Notes: generated from the letters alone by a model not told the origin. Shown: positions 33,858 to 44,517, counted from the stretch's first letter. The stretch is 64,000 bases of DNA from Fontisphaera persica (GCF_024832785.1 NZ_CP116615.1:2170001-2234000), one strand, 5' to 3'. A program made the numbers and translations.

Positions 33858-34735
33858 ACCTACTGACCATTCCCATACGCCCGCCCCTCAGGCCAGCCGG
33901 CCCCCAGCACGGTCTGGGGGGGCTGTCTGACCGCGGATGCCGGCGTTTTACTGCCGCGCGGCGGGCCTTCTCCCTGGTGGAAATGATGGTGGCCGTGGGC
34001 ATCCTGGCCATGATTATCGTGGTGTTGCTCGGGATTTTCTCCCAAACCTCCCGTGCTCTGCGTGCGGCCAACAATCAAACCGATGTCCTGGAAAGCGGCC
34101 GCCTCATCATGGAAATGATGACCCGCGAGGTGCAGCAGGCCGTCCCCACCGGCCAGGACAGTTACGGCTTCCATTTCTTTGCCTCGCGCATCCTGGGGGC
34201 CGCCCCCCTCACCCAACGTCTGCCGGGAGGCGGCACTTTGGACAATGATTTGGAGGCCTTCTTTTTTGTCATCCAGGAAAATACCACTTACAAAGGCATA
34301 GGCTATTTCGTGGACCCGGCCGAAAACGGCGTGGGCACCCTTTACCGCTTCTATGCCGAAACCAACTCCGCCGCGGGCACCCGTTCCTTCTACCGCCTGT
34401 TCACCAATGAAGTGGGCCGTCTGCCGGACAGCCCCCTCATGCATCGGGTGGCCGATGGCGTCACGCAGTTGGAAGTCCATGTCTATGACGCCGACGGCCA
34501 TCGTCCCAGCTCTTCCACCAATCAGTGGGTGGATGCCAACGTCGCCGCCTTCTGGGGCGAGGCCCTGCCGGCTTTTGTGGAAATCAAACTGGCCGTGCTC
34601 GAACTCCACCTGGTCGAGCGCATCAAGCACATGGACCCCGCCCAGGCGCGCGCCTTTCTCGAGCATGAGCGCCGCACGGCCCAAACCCATTTGTTCCGCC
34701 AGCGCATTCCGGTGCTGGCTGCGCCCCGCCCATGA
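33854..34735 (+). CDS. GspJ/PilW-like minor pseudopilin
   Basis: A 293-residue protein with an unusually long leader (about 38 residues, Pro/Gly/Arg-rich), processing site A|FSLVE and helix MMVAVGILAMIIVVLLGIF. The following stretch ESGRLIMEMMTREVQQAVP is the GspJ/PilW signature. It overlaps the preceding gene by four bases and the following GspK-like gene by four bases, so translation of the I-J-K set is coupled. The J position and neighbours support its role in the tip complex. Confidence 0.85.
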   Translation: MNLLTIPIRPPLRPAGPQHGLGGLSDRGCRRFTAARRAFSLVEMMVAVGILAMIIVVLLGIFSQTSRALRAANNQTDVLESGRLIMEMMTREVQQAVPTGQDSYGFHFFASRILGAAPLTQRLPGGGTLDNDLEAFFFVIQENTTYKGIGYFVDPAENGVGTLYRFYAETNSAAGTRSFYRLFTNEVGRLPDSPLMHRVADGVTQLEVHVYDADGHRPSSSTNQWVDANVAAFWGEALPAFVEIKLAVLELHLVERIKHMDPAQARAFLEHERRTAQTHLFRQRIPVLAAPRP

Positions 34736-37700
34736 AGTTGTTTGCCGCCCATAAGTTGAGAGGCCCAGAGATGACCCGCCCACGCCGGCGCCAATCCGGC
34801 GTGGCCCTGCTCATCACCCTCATTTTGTTGTCCATCATTACTTTCATTGCCGTTACCTTTCTGCTCATTGCGCGGCGCGAGCGCGCCCAAGTGACCCAGG
34901 CGGCCAGCATGACCGTGGCCGAAACGGCCGCCGCCGCCGGCCGCGAGCGGGCCATTGCAGAAATACTGGCGCGGATTGCCACCTCCAACGACCTGCTTAC
35001 CCTCCCGGTCGTTTGCTCCACCAACATGGATATTACCGGGCCGGTAGCCGGCTTCCCCAGTTTGCAAATCACCAATGACCCGCGCGCGCCGGTTTTCCTG
35101 CGCAACCTCGCCGGCCTGCTGGAGGAACGCTTTTTCCTGGACCTCAACCGCAACCGCCGCCCGGACCCCGCCCTGCCCGACGCCTTGGGGGACCCCGAAT
35201 GGATTGGCGTCACCGAGTATCCAGGCCAGGGCCACAGCGGCACCAACCGGTTTATTTATCGCTACGCCTTCCTCGTGCTGCCGGGGGGCGGAATGCTGGA
35301 TATCAATGTCAACCACAACCAGGCCAAGCGCCGGGGCGTCAATGATGAGGCTTATCTGCGCAATCAAGGGCATGGCCCGTGGGAAATCAATCTCGCGGCC
35401 TTCCTGCACAGTCTAAACTCCAATTATTGGACTTATGTCACTTACGACACCGACCCCACCGCCGCCAGTTTCGGCACGGCGTTTGAGGATGCCCGCGACT
35501 GGGTACGGTATCGCCTGGGCTTTGATTACCGCACCGGCCAGCCCAGTGCGGAGGCCCTGTATGGCCCCAACGCCTATAAACTGGGTCTGGACCGTCTGGA
35601 CACTTACGGCAACGGCCCCGTGCAACTGGCTGCCGACCACTTCCAAACCATTAATCTGGACAACCGCCCAATCGGTCAGGACCGCCCCAACGAAAGCTGG
35701 CCTGGCGGCCCGTCCACCAACCGCTTTTACACCCCGGGAGATTTATTTGACCCAACTAAAACCTCACCCGCTTTCACCAACCGCCTGCATGCGGCTGGAC
35801 AAAACCTGCCTCCCCAGGACGGCCAGTTATTTTACCGCCTCCTCAGCCAACTGGGCACCGATACCGTCCCCCTCAAGCTGACCAACTTCATTCATCTCAA
35901 CTACGACAATGTCACCACCAATCTGGAGAGCCTGACAGAATGGGACGCCACCACCTTTTTCAACCTGGTGGCGGATAGGCTCATCCGCACCCGGAGTAAT
36001 GAGTTTGGGTTTACCATCACCAACATTCTCATTTGGGGACCCACGGGCCAGACCAACCTTTACAGCCAGGAGCTGCATCAACTGCTCCAAATGACGGCCA
36101 ACATCTACGATGCCACGCGGAATGACGTGGGTATTTATCCGGATTATCCCACCGTCTTCCGGCCCGTCTTCGCCAAACAAGGGGACCTGATTTACATCGT
36201 GGGTTACCAGGAACAGAAGGACGACACCGTGTTGAACGCCCCGCTGCGCGACTTGTACAGTTCCACCGACCGCGCCGCGCTTCAGCCCTACGACATGGTA
36301 TGGGGTGTGCCTCTTATCATTGGCGCGCGCAAAGGCTATCCCAACTTCAACGAGTTTGCCTTGCAGACCTATATTCAAGTCACGCGCAAGCTCGAGTTCC
36401 GGCGGCCCAGCACCAACTCCCTGCCCAACCAGACCAATCAAATGTGGGTGTTGGGCATCTCCAACGTGATGGCGGTGGAATTGTGGAATTCCTACGCCAG
36501 CGCGTTTCCACGCAATTTGGAAATGCGCGCCACCAATTTCATGATGATTGTGTTCACCAATGAACTCGGCTACCCCAACCTTCCCAATGGCATGCCCAAT
36601 CCACCCGTCTTCACGCTGGCCATGGGACCAACCGCCATCCCCGCTGGAAGCTGGGGGCCAGGCGCCTTCCGCATCCCCCTGCAAACCAACCTGGTTTTCC
36701 TGCCCAACTCCGGCTATTTCACCACCGGCAACCGCTTCCTGCCCATTGTGCCCAACCCGGGTTTTGACCGCACCCCCGGCTTTGCCACGCCCCAGTGGAG
36801 TCTGAAAATAATCAACAAATTCCTCTACGCGCTGGTGGATACGGCCAGCGGCACCAACCGGATTGTGGACTATGTGAATTTACAGGGGCTTGACAGTTAC
36901 ATTGACATCACCCGCGAACTCATCGCCAACAACGATGTCCTCGGCGAGCCGTCGGCCATTGGCAGCATGTGGCTGACCAACCGCATCGGCGGCAACACCC
37001 TGATGCATCCGCCGGAGGGCATTTTCAATCAAATCGAAGTCTGCTTGGGCAACCGCACCGTCAGCGCGGGCGACTGGCGCAGTTACAACGACCAGCCCGC
37101 CCAGGGCATGGACAAGGAAAAGTCCATTGACACCTTCCGCGTCTTCATGGGTTTGCAACCGTTGCGCTATCAGCGCAGCCAGTTGCCGCTCTCCGGCCTG
37201 GTCCAGCAATCGCCGTTCTCCCCCACCCGCAAGCTCTACGTGCTGACTTCCTGGCAGGCCAATGACCCTTTGGTCCATTATCGCGTGGAAGACCTGATGG
37301 ACCCGCGGGGGGTCACCAATCAAATCCTCGTGCTGAAGCCCCCTTCCCTCGTGCCCACCAACTGGAACATTGGCCGGTTGAACACCCGTTACCAGCCTTG
37401 GGGCGGCAATCCACAAAAAGACCCCTCCGCCGACCCGTTTGCCTTTGATTTGCGCGTCAAGGACCCCGAAGTCCGCAAATCCGACGACTGGGACTTCCCC
37501 CACACCAAGTTTGCCAACATCGGCTGGCTGGGCCGCGTGCATCGGGGCACGCCGTGGCAGACCATCTATCTCAAAAGCACCGCCGCGGACGAGCCAACCT
37601 GGCGGCGCTGGTCCGGCAGCCGCCTCCCTCAAGTAAGCCATCCCACTAATGACTGGCGGCTGGTGGACTTGTTCACCATCGCGCCGCATCCGGAAGCCAC

Positions 37701-38283
37701 GCGGGGCCTGATGCCCATCAATCAGACCAATTACGCGGCCTGGAGCGCCGCTTTAAGTGGCATTCTGGTGGCGGCTCCCACCAACAACGGTTTGGTGGAT
37801 GTGGTCATTCAACCCAATTCACCCGAGCTGGATGCCATTTACCAGGGCATCATCAACTTCCGCGCCTCCCTGCCCCGCGGACGTTTCGAGCGCGTCAGCG
37901 ACATCCTGCAGGTGCCGGAGCTGACGGTCAACTCGCCTTACCTGAACAGCGCTCAACAATCCGTCAATCCAGGCCCCGGCCAGCGCAGCGCGCTTTCCGA
38001 TTTGGCCTACGAAATGCTGCCGCAGAAACTGTTGTCCTTGCTGCGGATGGAAGACGCGCGCTTCGTCATTTACGCTTGGGGGCAGTCCCTGAGGCCCGCC
38101 AATGCTTCCATTCAAATGACCCTCGCCCCCAACCACCCGGCTTACATGCTTTGCACCAATTATGTTGTCACCGGTGAAGTGGGCACGCGCACCGTGGTGC
38201 GGATAGAAGATGTTTCCACCACGCCCGGCACTGTGCGCCCGCGGGCCATCATCGAAAGCTTTAACTTCCTGCCGGCGGAGTAA
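34732..38283 (+). CDS. Giant GspK/PilX-like minor pseudopilin
   Basis: An 1183-residue protein whose N-terminus is a prepilin-like leader and helix (QSGVALLITLILLSIITFIA then TFLLIARRERAQVTQAASM). It lacks the Glu at +5 that other pilins need, which is the hallmark of GspK and, with its place after the J-like gene, identifies it. Classical GspK has about 320 residues; the extra ~850 residues here form a large, Asn/Thr-rich domain of unknown fold with many TN repeats and no family that I recognise. GspK caps the tip of the pseudopilus, so this could be an enlarged tip domain for cargo or adhesion. Last gene of the operon that starts with the toxin-antitoxin pair. Confidence 0.78.
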   Translation: MKLFAAHKLRGPEMTRPRRRQSGVALLITLILLSIITFIAVTFLLIARRERAQVTQAASMTVAETAAAAGRERAIAEILARIATSNDLLTLPVVCSTNMDITGPVAGFPSLQITNDPRAPVFLRNLAGLLEERFFLDLNRNRRPDPALPDALGDPEWIGVTEYPGQGHSGTNRFIYRYAFLVLPGGGMLDINVNHNQAKRRGVNDEAYLRNQGHGPWEINLAAFLHSLNSNYWTYVTYDTDPTAASFGTAFEDARDWVRYRLGFDYRTGQPSAEALYGPNAYKLGLDRLDTYGNGPVQLAADHFQTINLDNRPIGQDRPNESWPGGPSTNRFYTPGDLFDPTKTSPAFTNRLHAAGQNLPPQDGQLFYRLLSQLGTDTVPLKLTNFIHLNYDNVTTNLESLTEWDATTFFNLVADRLIRTRSNEFGFTITNILIWGPTGQTNLYSQELHQLLQMTANIYDATRNDVGIYPDYPTVFRPVFAKQGDLIYIVGYQEQKDDTVLNAPLRDLYSSTDRAALQPYDMVWGVPLIIGARKGYPNFNEFALQTYIQVTRKLEFRRPSTNSLPNQTNQMWVLGISNVMAVELWNSYASAFPRNLEMRATNFMMIVFTNELGYPNLPNGMPNPPVFTLAMGPTAIPAGSWGPGAFRIPLQTNLVFLPNSGYFTTGNRFLPIVPNPGFDRTPGFATPQWSLKIINKFLYALVDTASGTNRIVDYVNLQGLDSYIDITRELIANNDVLGEPSAIGSMWLTNRIGGNTLMHPPEGIFNQIEVCLGNRTVSAGDWRSYNDQPAQGMDKEKSIDTFRVFMGLQPLRYQRSQLPLSGLVQQSPFSPTRKLYVLTSWQANDPLVHYRVEDLMDPRGVTNQILVLKPPSLVPTNWNIGRLNTRYQPWGGNPQKDPSADPFAFDLRVKDPEVRKSDDWDFPHTKFANIGWLGRVHRGTPWQTIYLKSTAADEPTWRRWSGSRLPQVSHPTNDWRLVDLFTIAPHPEATRGLMPINQTNYAAWSAALSGILVAAPTNNGLVDVVIQPNSPELDAIYQGIINFRASLPRGRFERVSDILQVPELTVNSPYLNSAQQSVNPGPGQRSALSDLAYEMLPQKLLSLLRMEDARFVIYAWGQSLRPANASIQMTLAPNHPAYMLCTNYVVTGEVGTRTVVRIEDVSTTPGTVRPRAIIESFNFLPAE

Positions 38284-38641
38284 ATGTCTTATGCGTGGGA
38301 GTCTTACATACCTCTTCCACGATGAACGAGAGCGCATAGCCAATCACCGGACTTCATTGGGCCGCCTCAGGCTTGCTAAAGACCCGCGTGAATCAGGGAT
38401 GACCAATCCTTCCCACAACCAGCGTAACCAGCGCGAGCACCCACTTCTCCTTTCACTCTGCAATTATGCCTTGGAAGTAACATGGCTCGTCTCTTGCGCC
38501 GAACATTTGATTCCCCTCTCCCACTGGGAAAGGGCGCAATACCCCAACCCGCTCCCGAGCGTGGATACCCGATTTTCCCCCAGATTTCGGCCCGTCTGGG
38601 GCTCCCTGTCAACCGCGTGTCCCAATAGTGTAAATTGAGCT
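38284..38641. other. Intergenic region before the exoprotease
   Basis: 358 bases. The sequence holds an imperfect CCTCTCCCACTGGGAAAGGG hairpin (38514-38533) of a kind often seen in dispersed intergenic repeats. No convincing promoter, terminator or gene was seen. The protease start follows directly at 38642 without a strong ribosome-binding site. Confidence 0.4.
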
Positions 38642-41600
38642 ATGAAACGTGCCATGAGATTCCTGCCGGCCTTGGCCTTGATGCTCACCGCATCAGCGCT
38701 ATGGCTGTGGTGGCCATCGCCACCCGCTCCCCCCGCAGCGGTGCCGCCACCCGCCCCCATAGTTCACCATGCCCGCCCAGTTTCAACTGCGGAGCAAAGC
38801 CACGCAAATCTTCCCGTCACCACCGCGCAGACGTCACGAGACCCCCGCTACCCCCATCGGCTGGCGAACACTGACAAATCCATTGATGCCCTCGCCCGCC
38901 AGGACCACGCCCTTTTGCTGCGCAACGCTCTGTTGGACACCACTCAGCCGCTGAGCCTGCCCATTCCCCCCACTTTGAAGGCCGGCGGTGAACCCGGCGC
39001 TTTCATCGTTCAAGCCCGCCACCAAGCCGACGCACATTTTATCGCTGCTCTGAAAGCGGCTGGTGTCGAGCCCGTCTCCTACATCCCCAACCAGGCCTGG
39101 CTGGTGCGGGGCGATGCCGCCGCCGCCGGCCGCCTTGAAGGGCATCCTCAAGTACAGGCGGTCACAGCCTATGAGCCCTATTACAAATTGGAGGAAGAGT
39201 TGCTCGCCAGCGCACTATCCGCCACTCCCCTGCCTTCAAGGATGACTTTGCACGTGGTTTTATTTCCCGGCGTGGAGCAAACGGGACGCGACGCCTTGAG
39301 CCGCCTGGGCGCCGAGGTATTACGCGAACAACCCACTCCCTTTGGCCCGCAAATCACGGTGCAGCTTCCCGCCGACCGCCTGGCCGAAGCCGCTCGTTTG
39401 CCTGAAGTGCAAGCCATTGAAAAAGCCCGTGCCCGCAAACGCGCCAATGACCTGGCCCGCGTCACCTCCTCCGTGGCCCCCAACTCCACCTCCTCCGGTA
39501 ATTACCTTGGCCTCACGGGCGCCGGCATCACCGTCGGCATCAATGACACGGGCGTGGATGGCAATCACCCAGCCCTGCAAGGCCGTGTTTTCGGCGCCAC
39601 CACGGACGCCGATGGACACGGCACTCATATCGCCGGCTCCATCGCGGGAGATGGCACCGGCAGCCCTCTTTCGGTCACCCCCCCCGGCTCCACCAACGGC
39701 GCGGTGATGCGCGGCATGGCCCCCGCAGCCCGGCTCTTTTCCCAATATGCCTTGTTTGATTATTTCTCGGATACTCTGTTGCAGGAGAACACCGCGCGCA
39801 CCAACATCCTGATTTCCAATAATAGCTGGTATTACGAAGACGCCTATTCCTACAACTTCTCCAGCGCCAGCTTCGACGCCGCCACCCGCGATGCCCTGCC
39901 CGGCAAGCCCGGAGACCAGCCCGTGCTCTTTGTATTTGCCGCCGGCAATGACGGCGGCGGCACGGCCGACGGTCAGGGAGGCGGCCCCGGCACCATTCTC
40001 GCCCCCGGCACCGCCAAGAATGTCATCACGGTGGGCAGCCTCGAACAAAAGCGATTTATCACCAACCAGGTGGTGCTTAACGACATCACCAACCGCCTGT
40101 GGCTCGGCCATACCGACAGCTCCGTCGAAGTGGCCGCACACTCCAGCCGTGGCAATGTCTCCCCCGGCCAGGAGGGCGAGCATGGACGCTTCAAGCCGGA
40201 CGTAGTAGCCCCGGGCGAATTTGTCATCTCCTGCCGCTCCAGCGGCTGGCAATCGCCCACCAACGCCGGTGGCGGCTTCGTCAATAACTTCTACAACGTC
40301 ACCATCCCTGCTGGCGTGACTAATGAGTTCAGCATCGGCGTGCCCGATTCCGCCACCCGCTTGCGCATTCGCATCGTCCCCAATCCCTCCTCGCCCAATC
40401 CCATGCCCGCCCTGCCCATCTTTGTGAATCGCGGCACCAACACCACCCCCGCCGATTTCCGCGGCGTCAATGATGTGACCGTGACCGTTACCGGCGGGGC
40501 CGACCAGTACTTTTACGCTATCGGCAATCCCACCTTGTACCCGGTGACCTTTGACCTGACGGTCATCGTCGGCACCGCCCTGGACCTGGGTACCTATTTC
40601 CAGGAATTGGCTCAGCTCAACGCCGCCCTGGGTGATTTATACCGCTATGAATCCGGCACCAGCATGGCGGCCGGGATGGTTTCAGGCATTTTAGCTTTGA
40701 TGCAGGAATACTTTGAGAAAACCCTGCGACGCACCAACAGCCCAGCCCTGATGAAAGCCCTGATTATCAACGGTGCCCGCTCCCTGCCGGATTACGACCT
40801 CAACACCCGCAGTTTCATCAATTACCAAGGGTGGGGCGTGGTCAATCTGACCAACAGCATCCCCACTGTGCCGGCGGCTCTGTTTGACCAGGCCACCAAC
40901 CGCATCCTCACCACTGGCGACAGCCAGGCATGGACGATAACCCTTTCGACCGCTGCCCAAACTCAACCGCTGCGGGTGACACTGGCCTGGACCGACCCGC
41001 CGGGCAATCCAGTGGCCAGTCTCAAACTGGTCAACGACCTGGACCTCATCGTCAGCAACAACATCACCCACCAGGTTTACTTCGGAAATAATTTTGAGTC
41101 CGACAGCGATTTCACCACCCCGGTGGTGGCCACCAACCAGGCCGGCTCCAACGTCCTTGCCGCACTCCAGGCTGATTTTGTCAACAACGTCGAAAATGTC
41201 ATCGTCCGCGAGCCCACCGGTGGCAGTTTCACGGTCATCGTGCGCGCCCGGCGCGTCAACGTGAACGCAGTGACCAGTTTCACCAACGGCATTGGGCAGG
41301 ATTACGCGCTGGTCATTTCCAGTGATGCCCGCAATGATGCCAATGCCATACAGGTCACCGAGGCCCCCATCGTAGCTGACCCGGCACCCATTCTGATTGG
41401 CCTGACCAACGGCCAGGCCCTCATGCGCCAGCGCATCGGCGCCAATCCACCCCTGGCCCCCACCACCAATGGTGTGCCCAATCAATGGAACTTCTATGTC
41501 TTCACCAACAGCGCCATTGGCACCAACGCTGCCGGCACCAATCTGGCCTTCCTGACCTTTATTCCGCCCAATCTGGGCCGACCGCGCGCCCTGGACGCCG

Positions 41601-44422
41601 ACATTGATTTGTACGTGAGCACCGACCCCTCTCTCACTAATCTGAATCCAGGCGCCATTGCCTCCGCCCTGAAATCCACCCGCCGAGGAGGCAATGAGGC
41701 CATCGTGATTACCAATGCGCCGCAAGGCCAGGTGTATTATGTGGGCGTTAAAAGCGAGGACCAACAAGCCGCCGAATACGGCCTGTTTGCCAGCTCCAGC
41801 AACAATCCTTTCTCCCAGCGCGACCAGGAAGGCAACCTCATCGTCCAAGGTTTGAGCGTCAATGTGGAAGTGCCTGACGGCATGCCCGATGACCCCCAAG
41901 GCGCCATGGTCTTTGCCATTGCCACCGAACCCATCACCATCCGGCGGGTCGTAGTGACCAACGTCATCACCCACGAGAACTTGGGGGATTTGATTGGCAT
42001 CCTCAGCCATGCAGGCGAAGCCGGTGATGAATTCGTCGTGCTGAATAACCATACCTTTGGCGATGACATGGTGCCGCCCTCACCGGTGACCTATACCTTC
42101 ATCTACGACGACAGCGACGAGGGAGACATAGACAACAGCCGTTTCACCCAAGGGCCGGGCAGCCTCCGTGATTTCATTGGTGAGGAAGGCCAGGGCATGT
42201 GGATGCTGACCATGGTGGATAACGCCCTCCACCACACCGGCGTCGTCAACAGCCTCACCCTGCGCCTCGAACCCGCCATGGAAATGACCAACGACCTCGG
42301 CTACACCTACACCGATTTCTGGGTGCAACCCGGCGCCTACCATTACGAACCCATCAACGTCCCGCCCGGCGTCACGAATGTCTCCTTTACCGTTTCCATC
42401 ATCGAAGGCCCCAACGTCGCCTTTGATTTGTATGTCCGCCGCGGCGCCCCGCCCACCCTCTTGGACTATGACAAATCGCTCTCCATCACCCCGCCCGGCG
42501 GGCAAATGGATTTGAGCATCTACGACTCGCCCCCCTTGACGGCCGGTTTGTGGGTGGCCGGCATCTACAATCCCAGCCCCAATCGCATCAAAGTTCGGCT
42601 TGGCGTGGCCTTGGGCCGCAATCTCAACGCCGACCCTTTTCAGGCCTTTCTGCCGGGCATTGCGCGCGCCTTGGTGGACGACGTTACCACCAACTCCACG
42701 GTGTATGTGCCGCAAAACCGTCTGGTTGCTGATGTCATGGTGGACGTGCGCCTGGACCATCCGCGGGTGGCGGACCTGGTGTTGACGCTCGTCAGCCCCA
42801 GCCAGACGCGCATTCTCTTGATGGAAAACCGCGGCGGCCCGCTGGCCACTAATATCGGCTCAGGCTATCTGGTCACTAACTATCTGGCGCCCCAGCAGTT
42901 CTGGGATACCCCAGACCCCATCACCAATATCATCACCATCACCCAGACCGTGGGGACCTTGAAGATTGACTATGACTTTCTGGATATCCCGGACAATTTG
43001 CGTGTGTACTATCAGGGCCGCTTGATCTTCGACTCCGGCTTCATCAACGGCGCCGGCACCCTGCTGGTGGATTACGGCCCGGGCACGGATACCAATCTGG
43101 TGGTGGTCATGAACCAGGAAAACGGAAACTTTGGCACCGCCTGGTATTACACGCCGACGGTCATGAGCGGCCGCTACTATTACCTGAGTTTCACGGAAAA
43201 CACCAACCTCACCACTACCCCCATCAAGTTCCTTCCGCCACCTTATGATTCCAGTGCAATTCTGGATACCAATGGCGTGCCCGTCACCAACCGCCTCTTC
43301 GTTTTGCCCGAAGAATCGCTGAATCAACTCATCGGTGAAACTTCGCAGGGATTCTGGCGATTGGAAATATGGGACCGGCTCGGCGGCAACCCCGTCACTG
43401 ATGCTCAATTGCTCGATTGGCGGCTGAATCTGGCCTTTGTCAATACCAACCTCCTGGCCAATGCCCTTACCAATGGCATCCCCATTACAGCAACGGTCGC
43501 GGGCGGACAAACCTTGTATTTCGTGGTGGATGTGCCCGCCGTGGCCACCATGGCCACCAATGCACTGGCCACTGTCAATGGCTCCGGTTTGCTGGATTTG
43601 GTATTCAACCAAATCGGCATCCCCGACACCAACACCCCCGGCACCGTGGTTTTGTTAAACGACGTTCAAAACGGCGTGGCGGTGCTCGATGCCCTCGGAT
43701 TCAGCAATCCCCAGATGATTCCCGGCTTGCGCTACTACCTCGGCGTCCGCAACGAAAGTCCGGGCACCACCAACACCTTCACGCTTACCGTCAGCTTCAA
43801 CCTCCCGGTGCTTACCTCCGGCGGTCCCCCCATGGGGGGCATCCTCGGCCCCAACGCCCTCACCTATTTTGAAGTCACTCTCCCACCCGATGCCTCTGCC
43901 GGGGTGTTCATGCTCATGCCACTCGACGGTAACGTGGACCTGCTCTTGTCCCGGGCACCCGCCTACCCCACGCCGGGCAGCTTTGATTACAGCTCCGTCA
44001 GCGCCAGCACCAATAGCGAGCTGATTATCGTCAGCAACGCGCCTGTGGCCGGCAAATGGAATATCGCCGTCTATAATCCGGGCGCCACGCCCGTCAACTA
44101 CCTCCTCCAAGTCAATCACCTCACCGGCGGCTTTAGCAGCGCGCCGGGGCCGGGTTACCTGCTGGGTTTCGCCAGTGCCCCTCGTATCACCGCCGGCCAT
44201 GTTGTCCTGGAGTACCTCGCTGCCGCCGGTGTGCGCTACGTCCTGGAAAGCTCCACTAATTTGCAGGACTGGCAGCCGGTGGCCCCGCCTCTGGCACGTC
44301 AAGTCACCCCCTATCCCAAGGCGCCCTGGTATCGTGTCTTCCTGAGCCTGCCCGCGCCGGAAAATACGGGCCCCGGCCTCCCTGAAGGCCGCTTCTACCG
44401 CCTGCGTACGGCCGACCCGTAA
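38642..44422 (+). CDS. Very large secreted subtilisin-like (S8) serine protease with P domains
   Basis: A 1926-residue exported protein. An N-terminal hydrophobic segment (FLPALALMLTASALWLWW) is followed by a propeptide-like region, then an S8 catalytic domain. The catalytic triad is intact: Asp about 302 (NDTGVDGNHP), His about 327 (GHGTHIAGS) and Ser about 673 (SGTSMAAGM). A pre-peptidase-like beta domain and at least two proprotein-convertase P-domain-like units follow (FIGEEGQGMWMLTMVD...TLRLEP; LIGETSQGFWRLEIWDRLGG). The C-terminus (YVLESSTNLQDWQPV...FYRLRTAD) is a repeat type common at the end of exported Verrucomicrobial proteins. It lies between the pseudopilin operon and another prepilin gene, so it may be secreted through that machinery. 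Confidence 0.88.
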   Translation: MKRAMRFLPALALMLTASALWLWWPSPPAPPAAVPPPAPIVHHARPVSTAEQSHANLPVTTAQTSRDPRYPHRLANTDKSIDALARQDHALLLRNALLDTTQPLSLPIPPTLKAGGEPGAFIVQARHQADAHFIAALKAAGVEPVSYIPNQAWLVRGDAAAAGRLEGHPQVQAVTAYEPYYKLEEELLASALSATPLPSRMTLHVVLFPGVEQTGRDALSRLGAEVLREQPTPFGPQITVQLPADRLAEAARLPEVQAIEKARARKRANDLARVTSSVAPNSTSSGNYLGLTGAGITVGINDTGVDGNHPALQGRVFGATTDADGHGTHIAGSIAGDGTGSPLSVTPPGSTNGAVMRGMAPAARLFSQYALFDYFSDTLLQENTARTNILISNNSWYYEDAYSYNFSSASFDAATRDALPGKPGDQPVLFVFAAGNDGGGTADGQGGGPGTILAPGTAKNVITVGSLEQKRFITNQVVLNDITNRLWLGHTDSSVEVAAHSSRGNVSPGQEGEHGRFKPDVVAPGEFVISCRSSGWQSPTNAGGGFVNNFYNVTIPAGVTNEFSIGVPDSATRLRIRIVPNPSSPNPMPALPIFVNRGTNTTPADFRGVNDVTVTVTGGADQYFYAIGNPTLYPVTFDLTVIVGTALDLGTYFQELAQLNAALGDLYRYESGTSMAAGMVSGILALMQEYFEKTLRRTNSPALMKALIINGARSLPDYDLNTRSFINYQGWGVVNLTNSIPTVPAALFDQATNRILTTGDSQAWTITLSTAAQTQPLRVTLAWTDPPGNPVASLKLVNDLDLIVSNNITHQVYFGNNFESDSDFTTPVVATNQAGSNVLAALQADFVNNVENVIVREPTGGSFTVIVRARRVNVNAVTSFTNGIGQDYALVISSDARNDANAIQVTEAPIVADPAPILIGLTNGQALMRQRIGANPPLAPTTNGVPNQWNFYVFTNSAIGTNAAGTNLAFLTFIPPNLGRPRALDADIDLYVSTDPSLTNLNPGAIASALKSTRRGGNEAIVITNAPQGQVYYVGVKSEDQQAAEYGLFASSSNNPFSQRDQEGNLIVQGLSVNVEVPDGMPDDPQGAMVFAIATEPITIRRVVVTNVITHENLGDLIGILSHAGEAGDEFVVLNNHTFGDDMVPPSPVTYTFIYDDSDEGDIDNSRFTQGPGSLRDFIGEEGQGMWMLTMVDNALHHTGVVNSLTLRLEPAMEMTNDLGYTYTDFWVQPGAYHYEPINVPPGVTNVSFTVSIIEGPNVAFDLYVRRGAPPTLLDYDKSLSITPPGGQMDLSIYDSPPLTAGLWVAGIYNPSPNRIKVRLGVALGRNLNADPFQAFLPGIARALVDDVTTNSTVYVPQNRLVADVMVDVRLDHPRVADLVLTLVSPSQTRILLMENRGGPLATNIGSGYLVTNYLAPQQFWDTPDPITNIITITQTVGTLKIDYDFLDIPDNLRVYYQGRLIFDSGFINGAGTLLVDYGPGTDTNLVVVMNQENGNFGTAWYYTPTVMSGRYYYLSFTENTNLTTTPIKFLPPPYDSSAILDTNGVPVTNRLFVLPEESLNQLIGETSQGFWRLEIWDRLGGNPVTDAQLLDWRLNLAFVNTNLLANALTNGIPITATVAGGQTLYFVVDVPAVATMATNALATVNGSGLLDLVFNQIGIPDTNTPGTVVLLNDVQNGVAVLDALGFSNPQMIPGLRYYLGVRNESPGTTNTFTLTVSFNLPVLTSGGPPMGGILGPNALTYFEVTLPPDASAGVFMLMPLDGNVDLLLSRAPAYPTPGSFDYSSVSASTNSELIIVSNAPVAGKWNIAVYNPGATPVNYLLQVNHLTGGFSSAPGPGYLLGFASAPRITAGHVVLEYLAAAGVRYVLESSTNLQDWQPVAPPLARQVTPYPKAPWYRVFLSLPAPENTGPGLPEGRFYRLRTADP

Positions 44423-44517
44423 AACTCCAGCCTAAGGCCCCTACCCCGGCCTGCTCCGCTGCGGACCGGAAAAACGTTTGTAACGTCCGGCGCCTGCATG
44501 GCGTCTAACCGGATGAT

